Notes: a model not told the origin generated them from the sequence alone. A stretch of 49,246 bases of DNA from an uncultured Candidatus Melainabacteria bacterium (GCA_934700385.1 CAKUXO010000011.1:1-49246); one strand, 5' to 3'; numbered from the stretch's first letter, positions 1 to 9,738 are shown. A program made the numbers and translations.

Positions 1-93
1 ACCAAAGGAAACATTTTATTGCCTACAAGTATTGTATCTTTTTAAGGGGGCAGATTAAGTATGCCCAACCTACAGTAATAGTGCACCTTTTCG
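1..93. repeat. Left copy of the terminal inverted repeat
   Basis: Positions 1-69 are the exact reverse complement of 49170-49238. The match continues to position 93 (paired with 49146) with four mismatches, at 70, 78, 80 and 87. No transposase reading frame lies in it. The repeat sits at the very edge of the sequence on both sides, so the simplest reading is a dispersed genomic repeat at which assembly stopped. A true terminal inverted repeat of a linear or invertible segment is not excluded. Confidence 0.85.
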
Positions 94-127
94 CCAATCG
101 TAATTTAGTAAAATTTAAAATGACGAG

Positions 128-2116
128 CTAGATTTTCTTAAACTCCTCAATAGAATAGCTAAAAGCTTCAACAAGTTCTTTAGAATATTTCTTATTTTCT
201 TCTTTTTTAATTTCTTCAATTGCTTCATCAATTGTGTAGGCTTTTCGATATGGCCTAAAAGAAATCATAGCAAAATAGCTATCTACAATTAAAATAATTT
301 GAGAAGTAATAGGAATTTCTTCACCTTTTTTATTGTTAGGATAACCTGTTCCATCCCAGTTTTCGTGGTGTTGTTCAATGATTGGGATAATATTTGAAAC
401 AGAATCAATTGGTTTTAGGATTTCTTGTGCACCTAAAACAGGGTGTTTTTTAATTTCAAATTTTTCTTTTTCATTTAATGGCGCAGCTTTTTTCATAATA
501 TCTTTTGGCATCATTGTGTTACCGATATCATATAAAAGCATAGCGATTTTAAGTTTATCTACTTCATTTTTTGCTAAGTTCAATCTTTTAGCAATTAAAG
601 TTGCCAAAGTAACTTTGTTTTTAGTACTTCCATCAGGATATAATGGGAAATAAGATTTTGAAATAGAATCCACAATGCTATAAAGAGTTTCTTGGGTTGA
701 AGCGCCCGAAGAATCTTGTTGTTTAATTTGAAGTTTTGTGATTAAATCTTGAGCTAAATCTTTGTTAAATGGAATTCTGTGTTGAGTTAAAATATCAACA
801 AAAGCGTCAATTGCAACATCTTGCCAAGAAGTCATATTATCAACATCGGCTAAAGTAACTCTGTTTCTGCCATTTTGTTTAGATTGATACATCGCCTTGT
901 CGCACATTTCAAAAAGTTCATCGATGTTTGTTGTTTGTTCGATAAAACTTGAAACTCCTAAAGAAGCTGTTATGCCATTTGGTAAACCCTCTATTTCAAA
1001 TTGTTGAATAGAGCTTCTAATACGCTCTGCGGCTATAATTCCGCCTTTTGCGTCAATCCCTGGGAGAATGATGAAAAATTCTTCTCCCCCAAAGCGAGAT
1101 GGAATATCAACACTTCGAGAAGTTTTTGTTATAACGCTTGCAATAGCGGCAATTGCCTTATCGCCCATTGAATGACCGTACGTGTCATTAATTCTTTTAA
1201 GGTGGTCTAAATCAAGCCCTATCAAGCAGAAAGGCTGTTTTGTTCTAAGTGAACGAGTTGCTTCTCTATGAAGTGCATCTTCAAAAAATCTTCTGTTGAA
1301 TAAGCCTGTAAGATGATCGGTTACGGCTTGTTTTTTAACGGTTTCAAAAAGGTTTGCAATTGTTATAGCAAGCTCAATTTGTCTTGAAAAAAGATTTAAA
1401 AAGCTTAATTCGTCGTCTTTTAGCTCTTTTCTTGGTGAAAATACGGATAAAAAGCCCTTAAATTGGTTTTGAACGGTTATAGGAAGAATTATAATTGTCT
1501 TAACTTCTTCAAAAGTCCCAAGAAAAGCCTTTTTATCTTCTTCGTTGATGTTTTTTAAGTTTTCATCTATAAAAGTTTCAAGACTGATATAATAACAAAC
1601 TTGCTTTGTTTGAATTGCTTTTTCTATAACACTTTCGGGCTTTGAAAACATTTGAAAATCAAAAATGCTGCTTTTTGTAAGCCCTGCAAGACCAAGTGCA
1701 AAATCATTTTCAAGATAGGTTTTAAGGCAATAATAAGAACCATCTTCATCATATAATTTTTGGGCAATAAAGCTATATACATATCCAAATTCGCCATATA
1801 AACTTGAAACAATTGTTTCTAAAACGCTTGAAAGCGGGCGAGAAGAATTCATCATATCCCAAACTTGTTCAAGGGTTAAAAGCGTTTGATTAGCAAGGCG
1901 CAATTCTTCTGTACGCTGTGCAATTTCACGCTCTAGCGCTATATTTTTTTGATAAACTTCTAAGACGTCTTTTGTTTCTTCGTTTATTTGGCTTTCGACA
2001 TCTTTTAGTTTTTTAGCTGATTGTGATATCCAATCTAAAATGCCCATAAATTGATTATACATTATTTTAGATTTTTTTTTCAAGAGATAAATTAAAATTT
2101 TTTTCAAATACTTCAT
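128..2116 (-). CDS. GAF-GGDEF diguanylate cyclase with degenerate HD-GYP domain
   Basis: A probable cytoplasmic c-di-GMP enzyme of 662 residues. An N-terminal coiled coil (about 30-80) leads into a GAF-like sensor domain (about 80-255). The GGDEF domain (about 265-425) has an intact GGEEF at 343-347 and an RxxD inhibitory site five residues upstream (RSVD), so synthase activity is expected. The C-terminal part (about 480-662) is HD-GYP-like and keeps HHENWDGTGYP near 581, but the HD pair reads YD (LLYDIGN near 527) and the first conserved histidine is not visible. Phosphodiesterase activity is therefore doubtful. Starts at 2062 or 2044 are possible, since no clear ribosome site precedes any of them. 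It is transcribed divergently from pilT, which fits control of pili by c-di-GMP (inference). Confidence 0.88.
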   Translation of the reverse strand: MKYLKKILIYLLKKKSKIMYNQFMGILDWISQSAKKLKDVESQINEETKDVLEVYQKNIALEREIAQRTEELRLANQTLLTLEQVWDMMNSSRPLSSVLETIVSSLYGEFGYVYSFIAQKLYDEDGSYYCLKTYLENDFALGLAGLTKSSIFDFQMFSKPESVIEKAIQTKQVCYYISLETFIDENLKNINEEDKKAFLGTFEEVKTIIILPITVQNQFKGFLSVFSPRKELKDDELSFLNLFSRQIELAITIANLFETVKKQAVTDHLTGLFNRRFFEDALHREATRSLRTKQPFCLIGLDLDHLKRINDTYGHSMGDKAIAAIASVITKTSRSVDIPSRFGGEEFFIILPGIDAKGGIIAAERIRSSIQQFEIEGLPNGITASLGVSSFIEQTTNIDELFEMCDKAMYQSKQNGRNRVTLADVDNMTSWQDVAIDAFVDILTQHRIPFNKDLAQDLITKLQIKQQDSSGASTQETLYSIVDSISKSYFPLYPDGSTKNKVTLATLIAKRLNLAKNEVDKLKIAMLLYDIGNTMMPKDIMKKAAPLNEKEKFEIKKHPVLGAQEILKPIDSVSNIIPIIEQHHENWDGTGYPNNKKGEEIPITSQIILIVDSYFAMISFRPYRKAYTIDEAIEEIKKEENKKYSKELVEAFSYSIEEFKKI

Positions 2117-2202
2117 ATTGCCGATTAATATTTGAAGATTAATATAGTAAACTGTTCTCGTGAAAAAAGTGTAATTTTTTTAAAATTTAGAGCGGAGTAA
2201 TT

Positions 2203-3297
2203 ATGTTAATAGAAGAAGTATTAGAATTGGCGGTATCTAAAAAAGCAAGTGATATCCATATTTCATCTAACTTGCCACCTGTGTTAAGAATAGATGGCAA
2301 ACTTTTTAGAACAAACTTACCCGTTTTATCTTCTGATGACGTTGAAACAATCATTTTCCCGATTTTATCTAATGAACAAAGACGTGAATTAGAACAAAAT
2401 TGGGAATTAGACTTTGGTTATGGGCTTCATGGCGTTGGCAGATTTCGTGTTAACGTTTATAAAGATAAAGGCTCATACGCTGCGGCTTTTCGTACAATTA
2501 ATTCAACACCGCCTAATTTTGATGATTTAGGTTTACCTGAAGTTATGAAAAAAGTTGCTCAAAGACCTCGTGGACTTATTTTAGTTACAGGTCCAACGGG
2601 TTCTGGTAAATCAACAACCCTAGCTGCTATGATTGACTATATCAATTCATCTCGTGTTGAACACGTTTTAACAATTGAAGACCCGATTGAATTCATCCAC
2701 CAAAGTAAAAAATGTGTTATTCACCAACGTGAAATTGGTCAAGATACAAAATCAACAGCAAATGCCCTAAAAAGTGCTTTAAGAGAAGACCCTGATGTTA
2801 TTCTTGTTGGTGAAATGAGAGATTTAGAAACAACAAGACTAGCTCTAACGGCTGCTGAAACAGGTCACTTGGTTTTAGGAACTTTGCACACTTCATCAGC
2901 TTCACAAACAATTGATAGAATTGTTGATATCTTCCCTGAAGTTCAACAACAACAAATCAGATTACAACTTTCAATCAGCTTAGTTGCAGTATTTTCACAA
3001 TGTTTGCTACCTAAAATTCAGCCAAATGGCGTTAAAAAAGGTCGTATAATGGCACAAGAAATAATGCTTGTTAATGGTGCTATTGCAAACTTAATTCGTG
3101 AACAAAAAACCGCACAAATCTATTCTGCAATTCAAACAGGGGTTGGTTCAGGAATGCAAACCCTTGATATGTGCTTAAGAGATTTAGTTAAACAAAAACT
3201 GGTTGACCCACAAGACGCTCTTTTAAAATCTCAAAGACCTGATGAATTTAAAAGAACACTTGGTATTATGGACTATAACAACAACGGCGATTTTTAA
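2203..3297 (+). CDS. pilT: Type IV pilus retraction ATPase PilT
   Basis: Hexameric secretion-superfamily ATPase that powers pilus retraction at the inner membrane. The 364-residue length is typical. Visible are the Walker A GPTGSGKST near residue 130, the Asp box EDPIEFIH, the Walker B region LREDPDVILVGEMRD and the His box TGHLVLGTLHT. The AIRAG-type retraction motif is not obvious near the C-terminus. A GGAG-like ribosome site precedes the ATG. No other pilus gene lies in the window, but two TPR proteins and a diguanylate cyclase follow on the same strand. Confidence 0.95.
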   Translation: MLIEEVLELAVSKKASDIHISSNLPPVLRIDGKLFRTNLPVLSSDDVETIIFPILSNEQRRELEQNWELDFGYGLHGVGRFRVNVYKDKGSYAAAFRTINSTPPNFDDLGLPEVMKKVAQRPRGLILVTGPTGSGKSTTLAAMIDYINSSRVEHVLTIEDPIEFIHQSKKCVIHQREIGQDTKSTANALKSALREDPDVILVGEMRDLETTRLALTAAETGHLVLGTLHTSSASQTIDRIVDIFPEVQQQQIRLQLSISLVAVFSQCLLPKIQPNGVKKGRIMAQEIMLVNGAIANLIREQKTAQIYSAIQTGVGSGMQTLDMCLRDLVKQKLVDPQDALLKSQRPDEFKRTLGIMDYNNNGDF

Positions 3298-3397
3298 AAA
3301 ATTCATATAAATGAATGATTTAATTTTGATTTAATTAAAGCATAATTTTTTAAAATCGATAGCTTAGACAGTGTTATTTGTCAGGCAAGGATTATAA

Positions 3398-5065
3398 ATG
3401 TTAAAACAGAAAAATAAATTTCCCCAAACAGAAAACGATACTAATATGACCGTAACTCAAGATATTTTAGATAAAGCGGTTGCAGCACATCAAAGATACC
3501 TATTAAAAGCAACCAATGAAGATTTAACAGAAGCAATTAACTGCTATATAGAATCAATCAGCTTAAATCCTAAAGAAACTTCGGCATATTACAGACTTGC
3601 AACGCTTTTACATAAAAACGGACAAATTGGTGTTGAAAGCGCAATTGAACAATGCAAAAAAGCAATTAAAATTAATCCTGATGACGCAAATGCACACATG
3701 TATTTAGGTTATTTTCTTTCCCTAAATTCTCAATTTGATGAAGCAAAAGATGAATTTAAAGAAGCGATTAAATTAAAACCGGCTACTTCAAGAACCCGTC
3801 TTGTTTTAGCTTTAACAATGCTTGAAAAAATTAAAAATACAACTTGCAAAAAAACAATTAAAGATTATACAAACGCTATTTATTATGGCATTACAGGCAC
3901 AATAATGAGCATTTTTGACAAAGCAAGTATTAAAATGGTTTGCCAAAATGTTCTTGATGATATGAATTTTGCTAAATATCGTGCTGTTGGTGAATTTTTT
4001 GAAAAAATTAATTCAGATAAAAAGGCTTATAATCTTTATTTAAGCGCAGTTGACAATTCTAAAAAATCAATCGGGCTTTATGAAAGAATGGCAAATATTG
4101 CAATAAGAAAAAATCGCTATGACATAGCTTTTGATTGCTTAAATAATGCCGTTATTTTATCAGATAATGATCCAATGAAAGTCGTTAACGCTATTGAATT
4201 TGTTGAACAATATCAAAGTGAAAAAACAGATGAATTAATTGATTATTATACAATTCTAGCAAATAAATATCCTGAATTACCTAAATGTTATTATGAATTA
4301 GGTCATTTATATCTTAAAAAAGATGAAAAAATTAACGCATTATCTGCTTTTAAATTAGCTCTAAAATATGATAACAATAACCCATATTATCAAAATTCTC
4401 TAGCTTATGCTTATGTTCAATTAGAACAATATGATAGCGCTATTGAGCTTTATAAAAAAGCTCTTGCAACAAACCCTGATAATGAATGGTCGGCAGTTGT
4501 GGCGCAAGCTCTAGCTGCAATTTATCATCAAATTAAAGGTAATTCTGAAGCTGCTATTTCAATGTTACAAAATAGCTTGCTTTTAACAAAAAATAAATCT
4601 CAAATCCATGAGGCAATTGCAGATATTTATTATGATATTGAAAATCTTGATAATGCAATTGAATACTATCAACTAGCCCTAACAGAAGATAGCGAAAACC
4701 CAAAAATCTATTCTCGTCTTGCTATGGCATATTGGGAAAAAGATTGCATTGAAAAAGCAATTGTATATTATTCAAAAGCAATTGAACTAGATTCAAGCTA
4801 TGATATAGCATATAATAATCTTGGGGTAGTTTTCCTTGATGGTTTAGGAGATGCAACAAGAGCAATTGAATATTTTAAAACAGCCGTTTCAATTAATCCA
4901 GATTATGTTTTAGCGCATTTTAACCTAGCAAGAAGCCATGAAATGTTAGATGAAAAAATTGCAGCTGCAAAACAGTATCAAAAAGCGCTTAACTTGAACA
5001 GAACAAGAAACGAAATGGATTTTAAAATAATCGAAAACAGACTTTATAAGCTATTTGAGGCTTAA
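3398..5065 (+). CDS. TPR-repeat protein
   Basis: A 555-residue protein built largely of tetratricopeptide repeats (AYYRLATLLHKNG, NAHMYLGYFLSLNSQFDEA, YYELGHLYLKKDEKINA and several more up to about residue 530). No signal peptide or membrane segment is visible, so it is probably a cytoplasmic scaffold. The ATG at 3398 follows an AAGGA site. It lies 100 bp after pilT and 43 bp before a second TPR gene, consistent with one operon. The binding partner cannot be told from sequence. Confidence 0.85.
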   Translation: MLKQKNKFPQTENDTNMTVTQDILDKAVAAHQRYLLKATNEDLTEAINCYIESISLNPKETSAYYRLATLLHKNGQIGVESAIEQCKKAIKINPDDANAHMYLGYFLSLNSQFDEAKDEFKEAIKLKPATSRTRLVLALTMLEKIKNTTCKKTIKDYTNAIYYGITGTIMSIFDKASIKMVCQNVLDDMNFAKYRAVGEFFEKINSDKKAYNLYLSAVDNSKKSIGLYERMANIAIRKNRYDIAFDCLNNAVILSDNDPMKVVNAIEFVEQYQSEKTDELIDYYTILANKYPELPKCYYELGHLYLKKDEKINALSAFKLALKYDNNNPYYQNSLAYAYVQLEQYDSAIELYKKALATNPDNEWSAVVAQALAAIYHQIKGNSEAAISMLQNSLLLTKNKSQIHEAIADIYYDIENLDNAIEYYQLALTEDSENPKIYSRLAMAYWEKDCIEKAIVYYSKAIELDSSYDIAYNNLGVVFLDGLGDATRAIEYFKTAVSINPDYVLAHFNLARSHEMLDEKIAAAKQYQKALNLNRTRNEMDFKIIENRLYKLFEA

Positions 5066-5108
5066 TTAATACAACACATCAAAGTGTCATCACCGGTTTT
5101 AGGAAAAA

Positions 5109-6173
5109 ATGTATAGAATCAAAAGAATATTTGAATCCGTAGTTGTAAGAGTACTATCAATAGTACTCTTTGTGAGCTTTTTATTAAGCGGATTTTTCTG
5201 TTTTGATTTCTATCAAAGACAAGTTAACAAAATAAAAGGTTATTATTGGGTTTATCGAGGAGATAAAGCCTATAAAAAAGATAATCTTCAAAGCGCAATA
5301 AGCTGTTATCAAAGAGGTATAAAACTTCACCCTAAACATTATAGAGCTATGTTTAACCTTGCAAATATCTATGTTGTTTATGAAGATTATTACGCTGCTA
5401 TTGAAAACTATGAAAAAGCGCTTAGGGTAAAACCAGATTTTGAAAACGCAAGAATTGACTATGCAATTATCTTAGCTCAAACTTATCAAATAAATAAAGC
5501 AATAGAACAATATGAAAAAGTAATTGAAAATAAGCCTAGATTTATTAAAATTCCTTTTCTTGTGGATAATAAAAAATCTTATAACCACAACCGTGGCGTT
5601 GCTTATTATAATATGGGAATTGCTTATAGGGCAAAATCTTTACTTGCAGGAAACACAAAACAAACATCAAGAGCTTATCTTTCAAAAGCGCAAAAATCTT
5701 ATGAAGAAGCGGCAGACATCTTAAAATCTTATAATTCAAATTATAATCTTGCATTAGTTAATCAAGTTTTAAGAAATCAATATCAAGCAGGATATTATTA
5801 TTGTCGTGCAATTGCGATTTCACCAATGGAATATGAAGCGCATTTTAACCTTGCGGTGTTGTTAAATGAATTAAAGCAATATCAAAAAGCGAGCGAAGAA
5901 TTTAAAAAAGCAGCTCTGTTGCTTGATTCAAAAGGAGATAGCTCAACAATTAAATATATCTACGATATGTTATCTGAAGTTAATCAAAAAGCAACAATTG
6001 AAGAAGAAAAATCAAAAGATGATACTAAAAAAGAAACGCAACAAGAAGATATCAAACTTCAATATAAAAATGGAAAAGTTGTTCTATTAGAAAAATCAGA
6101 CGGTGAAGAAGATTTTAAAAATAGCTTCAAAACCTGTTCTGCGAGCGAATTATTTATGAAAGAAGAAGAATAA
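5109..6173 (+). CDS. Membrane-anchored TPR-repeat protein
   Basis: 354 residues. A single hydrophobic segment near the N-terminus (about 11-32, VVVRVLSIVLFVSFLLSGFF) should anchor it in the inner membrane. TPR units follow (GDKAYKKDNLQSAISCYQRG, YRAMFNLANIYVVYEDYYAA, EAHFNLAVLLNELKQYQKA). The last 70 residues are charged and probably disordered. The stop codon overlaps the ATG of the next gene by one base (TAATG), suggesting translational coupling to the diguanylate cyclase. It resembles TPR proteins that assist pilus assembly, but no specific family is recognised. Confidence 0.82.
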   Translation: MYRIKRIFESVVVRVLSIVLFVSFLLSGFFCFDFYQRQVNKIKGYYWVYRGDKAYKKDNLQSAISCYQRGIKLHPKHYRAMFNLANIYVVYEDYYAAIENYEKALRVKPDFENARIDYAIILAQTYQINKAIEQYEKVIENKPRFIKIPFLVDNKKSYNHNRGVAYYNMGIAYRAKSLLAGNTKQTSRAYLSKAQKSYEEAADILKSYNSNYNLALVNQVLRNQYQAGYYYCRAIAISPMEYEAHFNLAVLLNELKQYQKASEEFKKAALLLDSKGDSSTIKYIYDMLSEVNQKATIEEEKSKDDTKKETQQEDIKLQYKNGKVVLLEKSDGEEDFKNSFKTCSASELFMKEEE

Positions 6174-7564
6174 TGGAAGCAAAAAAATTATATGATTTTG
6201 TATTTCAAATGATTAAAAATTTTGAAGATGCTAAAGATAGATTATCTTTAATTGAAGCGTTTAAAAGGGCGCTTGGGATTTTCTTTCAGGTTGAAGATTT
6301 AAAAATTTTTGTAATGGATGAATATTCTTATCTTTTGAAAGATTTTGTGAAACCTTGGGAAAATTTAGCGCAAAATAATGAAAGTGAAAAAGTTAAAAAA
6401 TATTTTGAAAATTTCTTAGTTCAAAAAAGTCAATATGAAAAAGAAGAAAATGTTTTATATTTTCCTATTTCAAAAAAGCATAAAACCCTTGGTATTGTTG
6501 AACTTGTTTTAAGAGAAGAAATAAAAGAAGATGATGACTTTTTTAAAATTCTTCCTTTAATTGAAGCTCAAATTTCTATGTTTTGTATGACCCTAAAAGA
6601 TAAAGAAACGATTAATATTTCAACAAAATTTCATCAAACAGTTAGAAATATTGCAAAAATTACAGAAACTCAATATGAATTAGATTACATTCTTCCGATA
6701 ATTGGTGAAATGATTGACGGCTTTATATCAGAACATCTTATTTATATCTTTTTGAAGAATAAAAATAAAAAAGAATATAAGTTAATTTGGCCAAACCGTT
6801 GTTCAGATGAAAAAATCTATTCTTATTTAGAAGAAATTAATTCTAAAAGTCAAACAATTTTAAAACAAGATGGAAAAATGGGCATTTTTCCTTTAATGGT
6901 TGATTCAAAGCCTTATGGCGCAATTGTTGCGTATAATCATTTTGATAAAATCACAAAAAAAGAAATAGAATATCTTGAAGAAATAAAATCTCAAGCGCAG
7001 GCAACAATTGAAAGGGCAAAGTCCTATATTGAAGTTTTAGAGTTTGCAACCCTTGACGCCCTAACAGGATATAATAATCGTCATCAATTTGAAAAAAGAT
7101 TAAAAGAAACAACTTCAAGCGCAAAAAGACAAAATCAGCCTCTATGCTGCATTATGTCTGATATTGATTTCTTTAAAAAAGTTAATGACACCTATGGGCA
7201 CGCAGTTGGCGATTGTGTTTTAAAAACAGTTGCAAAAACAATTAAAAAAGAACTTCGTGAATCAGATATTCCGTCAAGATATGGCGGAGAAGAATTTATT
7301 TTCTTATTACCTCACACAAATCTTGATGAAGCTTCTATTGTTGCAAAAAGGCTTAGACAAGCGGTTGAAAAGAAAAAAATCAACATTGAAGAATATAAAA
7401 TTGAAGGTGTAAAAGAAATTTCTGTTACAATTTCAATCGGTGTTTCAGAATTTGATAAAGCAGATAAAAATCCGCAAAATCTTTATAAAAATGCAGATTC
7501 AGCGCTTTATCAAGCTAAAGAAACAGGCAGAAACAAGGTTGTTGTTTTTTCAAAAGAAGATTAA
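6173..7564 (+). CDS. GAF-GGDEF diguanylate cyclase
   Basis: A 463-residue c-di-GMP synthase. Residues 1-150 and about 165-285 look like two GAF-type sensor domains, and the GGDEF domain spans about 290-458. The active-site GGEEF is at 371-375, with the RxxD inhibitory site RESD at 362-365, so product inhibition is expected. The N-terminal DxLTGxxNR signature (DALTGYNNR) is present. No membrane segment is seen. It is coupled to the upstream TPR gene through TAATG and converges with metG, the two stops overlapping by 4 bp. Cyclase function is well supported; the signal sensed is unknown. Confidence 0.93.
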   Translation: MEAKKLYDFVFQMIKNFEDAKDRLSLIEAFKRALGIFFQVEDLKIFVMDEYSYLLKDFVKPWENLAQNNESEKVKKYFENFLVQKSQYEKEENVLYFPISKKHKTLGIVELVLREEIKEDDDFFKILPLIEAQISMFCMTLKDKETINISTKFHQTVRNIAKITETQYELDYILPIIGEMIDGFISEHLIYIFLKNKNKKEYKLIWPNRCSDEKIYSYLEEINSKSQTILKQDGKMGIFPLMVDSKPYGAIVAYNHFDKITKKEIEYLEEIKSQAQATIERAKSYIEVLEFATLDALTGYNNRHQFEKRLKETTSSAKRQNQPLCCIMSDIDFFKKVNDTYGHAVGDCVLKTVAKTIKKELRESDIPSRYGGEEFIFLLPHTNLDEASIVAKRLRQAVEKKKINIEEYKIEGVKEISVTISIGVSEFDKADKNPQNLYKNADSALYQAKETGRNKVVVFSKED

Positions 7565-9117
7565 TTCTTCTTTTTGTCTGCTAATTCGCTATCAAGTCTT
7601 AAAAAGACAGGTGTAATTTCTTCTTTTGAAATTAGCTTGCCTTTTTTGATGTTGTTTGTTGAAACGCTATCAAGTTTTGTATTAATATCATATTTTAATT
7701 GTTCAGCCATTTTTGAAGCAATATTTGGGCAATATGGATAAATTAAACTTGAAATAGCGCACATAACTTCTAAAACAATATATAAAACTTGTCCGCAACG
7801 AGTGTAATTTTCTTCTTTTGCTAATGTCCAAGGTGCATTATCTGTAACAAATTTATTTGTTAAGTCAACAAGTTCAATTATTTTTTGAGCGGCTTCAGCA
7901 ACTTCAAAATAATCAAAATGGTGTTTAACTTCTTTAATTGTTTGTTGAACATTGTTAAATAATTCATCTTGAACAATGAATTCTTCTTTAATTTCACCGT
8001 CAAAATATTTAACTAACATTGATAAAGTACGATTTAAAAGGTTGCCCATTGAGTTTGCTAAATGAGCATTAACTTTTTCTTTAAAATCGTTATCAGAATA
8101 GTTGCCGTCTTTTCCGCAAGGTGCTGCAGTTGCCATATAATAACGAAGTGCATCGGGTTCTTTCATTTCAAAAGATGAAATAATGCTTGATGGTGAAACA
8201 ACATTTCCTAAAGATTTAGACATTTTTGTTTCATCAATTGTTATCCAACCATGGGCTAAAATGTGCTTTGGTAGAGGAAGTTCTAGTGCCATTAAAATAG
8301 CTGGCCAATAAATGCTATGGAATTTTAAAATATCTTTCCCGATAACTTGAACATCAGCCGGCCAATATTTTTTAAAGTTTTCATCAGGATTTTCAGTGTC
8401 ATAACCAAGAGCAGTTATATAATTTGAAAGTGCGTCAATCCAAACATAAATTACTTGGCTATCATCATCTAAAACGGGAATTCCCCAGCTTACATTTGTT
8501 TTTGCTCTTGAAACAGAGATATCTTCAATGTTTTCAAGTTGATTTAAAACTTCGTTTGCTCTAAAAGAAGGGATAATAAAATCAGGATTTTCTTTAATGT
8601 GCTTAATTATAGCGTCTTTGTATTTTGTTAATTTAAAGAAATAGTTTTCTTCTGAAACAACTTCGGGTTTTTTCTTGTGAACAGGGCAACAGCCGTCTTC
8701 ATCTAAATCTTTTTCAGATAAAAAGGCTTCGCAACCTGCACAATAAAGCCCAGTGTAAGAATTTTTATAGATATCACCTTTTTCAACAAGTTTTTTGAAG
8801 ATTTTTTGAACGGCTTTTTTGTGATAGTCGTCTGTTGTTCTAATAAATTTAGAATAGTTGATGTCTAAAAGTTTCCAAGCGTCGATGAATTTTTGCGCAT
8901 TCATATCGCAAAATTCTTTTTCGCTTATGTTAAGTTCAGAGGATGTTTTTTGAATTTTGATACCGTGTTCATCTACACCTGTTAACATGAAAGTATCGTC
9001 AACTCTTTGGCTAAAATGTCTGTAAATAACGTCTGTTAAGATTTTTTCATAAGCATGACCGATATGCGGTGCGCCATTAACATAATCAATTGCCGTTGTT
9101 GTGTAGAATTTATTCAT
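7561..9117 (-). CDS. metG: Methionyl-tRNA synthetase
   Basis: Class I aminoacyl-tRNA synthetase that charges tRNA-Met. The 518-residue protein has HIGH at 18-21 (PHIGHAYE), the KMSKS loop near 297, and a zinc-knuckle region (CAGCEAF then CCPVH, about 127-148). The C-terminal half is the helical anticodon-binding domain. The optional C-terminal tRNA-binding (Trbp111-like) domain is absent, as in many short MetRS forms. The ATG follows an AAAGGA ribosome site. It may share a transcript with the DtxR-type regulator 79 bp upstream. Confidence 0.97.
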   Translation of the reverse strand: MNKFYTTTAIDYVNGAPHIGHAYEKILTDVIYRHFSQRVDDTFMLTGVDEHGIKIQKTSSELNISEKEFCDMNAQKFIDAWKLLDINYSKFIRTTDDYHKKAVQKIFKKLVEKGDIYKNSYTGLYCAGCEAFLSEKDLDEDGCCPVHKKKPEVVSEENYFFKLTKYKDAIIKHIKENPDFIIPSFRANEVLNQLENIEDISVSRAKTNVSWGIPVLDDDSQVIYVWIDALSNYITALGYDTENPDENFKKYWPADVQVIGKDILKFHSIYWPAILMALELPLPKHILAHGWITIDETKMSKSLGNVVSPSSIISSFEMKEPDALRYYMATAAPCGKDGNYSDNDFKEKVNAHLANSMGNLLNRTLSMLVKYFDGEIKEEFIVQDELFNNVQQTIKEVKHHFDYFEVAEAAQKIIELVDLTNKFVTDNAPWTLAKEENYTRCGQVLYIVLEVMCAISSLIYPYCPNIASKMAEQLKYDINTKLDSVSTNNIKKGKLISKEEITPVFLRLDSELADKKKN

Positions 9118-9196
9118 TTTATTCCTTTGTCATCCTTTAATTTTAACGAAATAATTATATCATAAAATTAATAATTTCAGCTAATTTTTATAAGAA

Positions 9197-9718
9197 TTAA
9201 TGACATCCGCCTGAACAACTATCTTTACAACAAGAAGAACATCCACCCTTTTTTTCTGAAATACAAGATTGACATTTTTCACTTAAACCATCTTTAAGAG
9301 AATGTTTGCAGCTTTTAATCCATTTTGGTTCTTGGCAGCTACATTGTTTCATAAAATCAAGAAAATGCACAAAATTAGATAAAACATCTTCTGTCATAGA
9401 ATATTCTATTTTTGAAGCATTTATTTCAGATTGAGTTTCATCAATGTTTAAAACTTGGTTTAAAAATTCGCTGATTATTCTGTGGCGATAATTTTTAATT
9501 TCAATTGTTTCAAGCCCTTTTTTAGTTAAAGAAACAGGCTTATATGCTTCATAATTAACAAAACCGTTTTCTTTTAGGGTTTTAATTGCTTCAGAAGTTG
9601 ATGGGCCGCCAAGATTAAGGTATTTTGCAACATCTTTAACCATAATTTTATTATTGATTTTTGATAGTTCAAAAATTGCAAGAAGATATTTTTCAAGGCT
9701 TTCAGTTAATTTTTTCAT
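9197..9718 (-). CDS. DtxR/MntR-family regulator with Cys-rich tail
   Basis: A 173-residue metal-type transcription regulator. Residues 1-65 form the winged helix (SLEKYLLAIFELSK; VKDVAKYLNLGGPSTSEAIKTL) and about 70-120 the dimerisation domain (NYRHRIISEFLNQVL). Of the classical DtxR metal ligands, the His of RHR and one Glu are kept, but the usual ACxxEH stretch reads ASKIEYS, so Cys and His are lost. The SH3-like domain is replaced by a tail with about a dozen cysteines (from CSCQEP near 131, ending CSGGCH). A thiophilic or iron-related effector is inferred. It is divergent from mnmA, and a palindrome half overlaps its own promoter. A -10-like TATAAA lies 6-7 bases from the ATG. Confidence 0.85.
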   Translation of the reverse strand: MKKLTESLEKYLLAIFELSKINNKIMVKDVAKYLNLGGPSTSEAIKTLKENGFVNYEAYKPVSLTKKGLETIEIKNYRHRIISEFLNQVLNIDETQSEINASKIEYSMTEDVLSNFVHFLDFMKQCSCQEPKWIKSCKHSLKDGLSEKCQSCISEKKGGCSSCCKDSCSGGCH

Positions 9719-9727
9719 AATAATATT

Positions 9728-9738
9728 TTATACCATAA
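9728..9738. promoter_or_regulatory. Operator-like site at the regulator's own promoter
   Basis: TTATACCATAA is the inverted match of the TTATGGTATA core found at 9809-9818 on the other side of the same intergenic region. It overlaps the -10-like TATAAA reading toward the DtxR-type gene. Autorepression by that protein is inferred from position and symmetry only. Confidence 0.4.

Noticed and set aside
1..93. Terminal repeats as ends of an insertion sequence
   Set aside because: No transposase frame lies next to either copy, and the interior is 49 kb of housekeeping and accessory genes.
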